Positions 61,609 to 64,000 of a stretch of DNA of 64,000 bases are shown here, one piece after another (positions within the stretch are counted from its first letter, which is position 1; each line of letters starts with the position of its first letter). Position numbers and translations under genes: made by a program. A model generated the notes under the pieces. The model had not been told where the DNA came from. It did not search any database and saw nothing but the letters and a program-made list of their open reading frames with translations. Source of the DNA: Lachnospiraceae bacterium (GTDB lineage: Bacteria > Bacillota > Clostridia > Lachnospirales > Lachnospiraceae); contig JAFVXW010000035.1 of assembly GCA_017500935.1 (NCBI GenBank), positions 80,774-144,773 on the forward strand. The letters run 5' to 3'.

Positions 61609-63321
61609 TTAATCCACCGCTCTTTCCAGTATCTTTTTTGAAATGGAGTTCTTTTCGTCGAGATCGTAAATATCCCCCCCAAGAATGGTAGGAACAAAAC
61701 CTCTCTTCTCATCACAGGCATCCTGCATGCATTTTCTTTCGAAATCCAACTGTCCATGATATCCCACCTGGTGACACAGATCGGCATATAAAATCTTATT
61801 AACCGGGATATATTTTTCAACCGGAACCATTTCCTCATCCGGGCCAAAAAGTGAATGTCCCTGTGCAAAACTCTGACAAAGCAAGGTTTCGTTCATCCCT
61901 TCGCCGCCAATCGCCAGATTACCATTGATTTTTTTAGCCATAGTCAACAATTCCCGGGCACCTTCCATCGTTGTGGCATCGTTCACCTGTGCATTAAAGA
62001 GATTATATGTGGTCAGTGTAATATCCAAAAAGGCCACATGTATCTCATTATCGTCTATTGCTTTTTTTACATTAGACAGCAGCAGGTTTCTCCAGGCCGG
62101 CAGCGCCGGATGAATTTTTGTCATTACATTCCCGTGTCTGCTATTGCGAAGAGCAATATTATCCTCCGGAAGACGTGTATATACCCTTCTTCCTGTCTTT
62201 TCGTCCGTATAAGGAAGCCAGGTCCATCCCTGGGCACGTCTTTCATTGATACTCCGATACCTGAAATCACGAACCAATTCAAATTCCGGAACAGATGGAT
62301 CAATTTCAAAGGCATTGAAATGGGGAGCCACGTGAAATCCCATGTCATTTCCCTTCTGAATAAAGGCTTTTGCAGCTTCTGAAGCTGTATATTCCGGATA
62401 GCCCTGATCGTAGGGCAATGTTCTCCAGTCAGACAAATGAATCAACACATTTTTGGGATTGATATATTTTTTCAATGTATCCAAAATAGCCGGATCTGTC
62501 GGACACCAGCAATATGCCAGTTTAATGTCATCAAACCAATCCGGTAAAGTTCCTTTGGCTTCTGTCCAGGCAGGTTCTTTCATTAAAATCTGCTTATAGT
62601 TTTTGACCGGAACTGTCCAATCGCCCTGATAACAATTGATTTTCCAGGTAATACCGCCTGCACTCAGTTTACCTTGTAACGGTCCATAGTTTTCTGTCTC
62701 CAGACCCACACCGTATGGTGTAAGTCTACCGCCTATCCGAAGCGTCTTATAACGATATCGCTGTCCTTCGTTAAATATCCAAATACCGCCTTCCCGGGAA
62801 GCAAATGCCACAAAGCTCTCCTCCCATGTATGAGGATAGTCCAATACTCCCGGTTCCGGCAGCCACTTAAATATCTCATCGTCGAATCCTGCTTTCATCC
62901 CCTGCTTCAACGGTAAGACAAGTTCCAGTTCCGGGGCAAATCCGGATAAATCATAAATACAGGAACGCACCTCCGGCAATGTTGTATGTGCAGATGGAGA
63001 TATGCAAACAGCACCATTGGAAATGTCTTCTTCTATCAAAAGTTCTCCATGACCATACCAGCCATTCATAACCACATTAACCATGTGATCATTATATCTG
63101 ACAACCGAGATGGAACCGCCTGCTCCCTCTCCCTTATCCGTCAGCTCCGTAAAGCGATTATCGCTAAACCGAAGCTGTATCGGAAATAAATCTTCCATAG
63201 ATTCTTGCAAATATGTTTTTCCGTCCAGTTTACTTGTAATTTCTACAACTCTGCCGCCTTCAAAAACAATTTTCTGCGTGAGCGTATCAGCTACAATTTT
63301 TCTTCCTTCAATATGAATCAT
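61609..63321 (-). CDS. DUF6259 family protein (probable glycoside hydrolase)
   Basis: A 570-residue cytosolic protein with an N-terminal beta-sandwich (1 to about 240) and a TIM-barrel-like C-terminal half. LIHLSDWRTLPYDQGYPEYT, FHVAPHFNAFEID and FLDITLTTYN have the barrel-strand look with acidic residues of a GH clan, and GEGMNE is a candidate catalytic glutamate. Family activity is not known to me with certainty. Start at ATG 63321 (AAAGGAGG 8 nt before); the reading from 63339 lacks a ribosome site. Second gene of the operon after the AraC fragment. Confidence 0.72.
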   Translation of the reverse strand: MIHIEGRKIVADTLTQKIVFEGGRVVEITSKLDGKTYLQESMEDLFPIQLRFSDNRFTELTDKGEGAGGSISVVRYNDHMVNVVMNGWYGHGELLIEEDISNGAVCISPSAHTTLPEVRSCIYDLSGFAPELELVLPLKQGMKAGFDDEIFKWLPEPGVLDYPHTWEESFVAFASREGGIWIFNEGQRYRYKTLRIGGRLTPYGVGLETENYGPLQGKLSAGGITWKINCYQGDWTVPVKNYKQILMKEPAWTEAKGTLPDWFDDIKLAYCWCPTDPAILDTLKKYINPKNVLIHLSDWRTLPYDQGYPEYTASEAAKAFIQKGNDMGFHVAPHFNAFEIDPSVPEFELVRDFRYRSINERRAQGWTWLPYTDEKTGRRVYTRLPEDNIALRNSRHGNVMTKIHPALPAWRNLLLSNVKKAIDDNEIHVAFLDITLTTYNLFNAQVNDATTMEGARELLTMAKKINGNLAIGGEGMNETLLCQSFAQGHSLFGPDEEMVPVEKYIPVNKILYADLCHQVGYHGQLDFERKCMQDACDEKRGFVPTILGGDIYDLDEKNSISKKILERAVD

Positions 63322-63357
63322 ACTGTTCCTCCTTTGCATCTCTGATCACATACAGAT

Positions 63358-63891
63358 TTATTCCACATCGTATTTCCTTCTGAATTCCGATGGAGACATA
63401 TTTTCGTACTTTCTAAATACCCTTGCAAATTCTGAAGCGCTGTTGTAACCTACCTCATTCGCAATATGCTCCATAATATAATCTGTTTCCAGCAGCAGCT
63501 TCTTGGCCGCCATAAGCCGTTCACTGTGTATGCATTCCAGATAAGAACGACCGACTTTCATTTTAAAGACATTTGAAATATAGCTGTTGTTATATCCGAC
63601 ATAATCTGCCAGCTTTTCCAAAGATATATCCTCTCTGTAGTGCTGACTGATATATCCCAGCAATTTTTCTATCAGCCAGTCTCCCTGATCTCTCAGATTA
63701 CAATCCAGACACTCCCGCAGTTTTTTTAAGCTGTGCTCCATCATCGGCAGCAATTGTTCAAAATCATCTACAGGCTCCCTGTTTTCCATCCAGTCTTCCG
63801 AAACTGTAATTCCGCTGCTTTCCAAATAAAAAATAATGTTATTAAAAAAGCTGGATAAAATGACCCTTCCCCCGTCGCTTGGACACGCCAA
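63358..63891 (-). CDS. AraC-family regulator, apparently shortened
   Basis: A 177-residue frame whose last 100 residues are a full AraC DNA-binding domain: two helix-turn-helices (LEKLADYVGYNNSYISNVFK and HIANEVGYNSASEFARVF). The front part (ILSSFFNNIIFYLESSG) resembles the end of a longer regulatory domain. The only possible starts are weak (TTG at 63891) without ribosome site, and an in-frame stop is 21 bases further upstream, so the N-terminus is probably lost or displaced by the sequence at the window edge. Would regulate the DUF6259-to-NifS genes if functional. Confidence 0.65.
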   Translation of the reverse strand: MACPSDGGRVILSSFFNNIIFYLESSGITVSEDWMENREPVDDFEQLLPMMEHSLKKLRECLDCNLRDQGDWLIEKLLGYISQHYREDISLEKLADYVGYNNSYISNVFKMKVGRSYLECIHSERLMAAKKLLLETDYIMEHIANEVGYNSASEFARVFRKYENMSPSEFRRKYDVE

Positions 63892-64000
63892 ACGAAAGGC
63901 ATTCTCTTTTTTTCATAGTTTTGCTTGATTTTACTGACTTTTTCTCCGATAGAGAGCCTTATGGACGTCCTTTTATCTGTTAAAGGCTCCCTTTAGAGAA

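Noticed and set aside
61590-61868. Possible frameshifted C-terminus of the DUF6259 protein
   Set aside because: The main frame ends naturally after ILERAVD and the overlapping frame lacks similarity to it; no slippery run seen.

Overview
The window reads as chromosome of a spore-forming, anaerobic, saccharolytic Firmicute, most likely a gut Lachnospiraceae. The reasons are an alpha/beta small acid-soluble spore protein, an NADH-linked [FeFe] hydrogenase operon, the Firmicute gene order tig-clpP-clpX-lon-engB, strong AGGAGG ribosome sites, TTGACA/TATAAT-type promoters, and many intracellular or surface glycosidases. Genus is not decidable from the sequence alone. Most genes lie on the minus strand.

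Layout. (1) 1-8.4 kb: the start of glgC (cut by the left edge), then a minus-strand operon behind a strong promoter at about 8.35 kb with a ~350-nt leader: two LplB/LplC-type sugar permeases, a large binding lipoprotein, a SAM methyltransferase and two Gfo/Idh/MocA dehydrogenases. (2) 8.5-15.4 kb: a sugar isomerase/epimerase with a UroD/MtaA-like protein, a divergent GH106-like glycosidase of 1049 residues, and a GH63/GH37-type glycosidase. (3) 15.4-19.2 kb: BlaR1/BlaI sensor-repressor pair with two clear operators, aldose epimerase and VanZ-like protein. (4) 19.2-26.4 kb: housekeeping proteostasis block truA, engB, lon, clpX, clpP, tig. (5) 26.5-30 kb: ECF S-component, spore protein, and a four-gene ABC/LytTR/DUF3021 operon with 21-bp-spaced direct repeats at its promoter. 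(6) 30-35.5 kb: GH36 alpha-galactosidase and a lipoprotein/MBOAT/DHHW surface O-acylation set. (7) 35.5-46.3 kb: CBS protein, DJ-1 protein, CYTH protein, glycogen phosphorylase with its LacI regulator, GH13 glucosidase overlapping cysK, MATE pump, alpha/beta hydrolase. (8) 46.6-50.7 kb: hydCBA-type hydrogenase operon. (9) 50.8-64 kb: a decayed gene next to a multi-hairpin element, an SDR, then a carbohydrate block: GH28-like, GH38, a 33-residue microprotein, GH5-like, and a probable operon of a shortened AraC regulator, DUF6259 protein, MtaA-like protein, GH27 alpha-galactosidase, small zinc-ribbon protein and cysteine desulfurase.

How it fits together. Storage-glucan turnover (GlgC, GlgP, GH13) is joined to several glycan-degrading units. 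Two of these carry UroD/MtaA-like proteins, and one pairs Gfo/Idh dehydrogenases with an isomerase, a combination known from 3-keto-sugar chemistry. The most unusual assembly is the 57.9-63.9 kb operon, where a cysteine desulfurase and a treble-clef-like zinc protein are coupled to an alpha-galactosidase and an MtaA-like protein. No CRISPR array, prophage, complete insertion sequence, rRNA or intact tRNA was seen.
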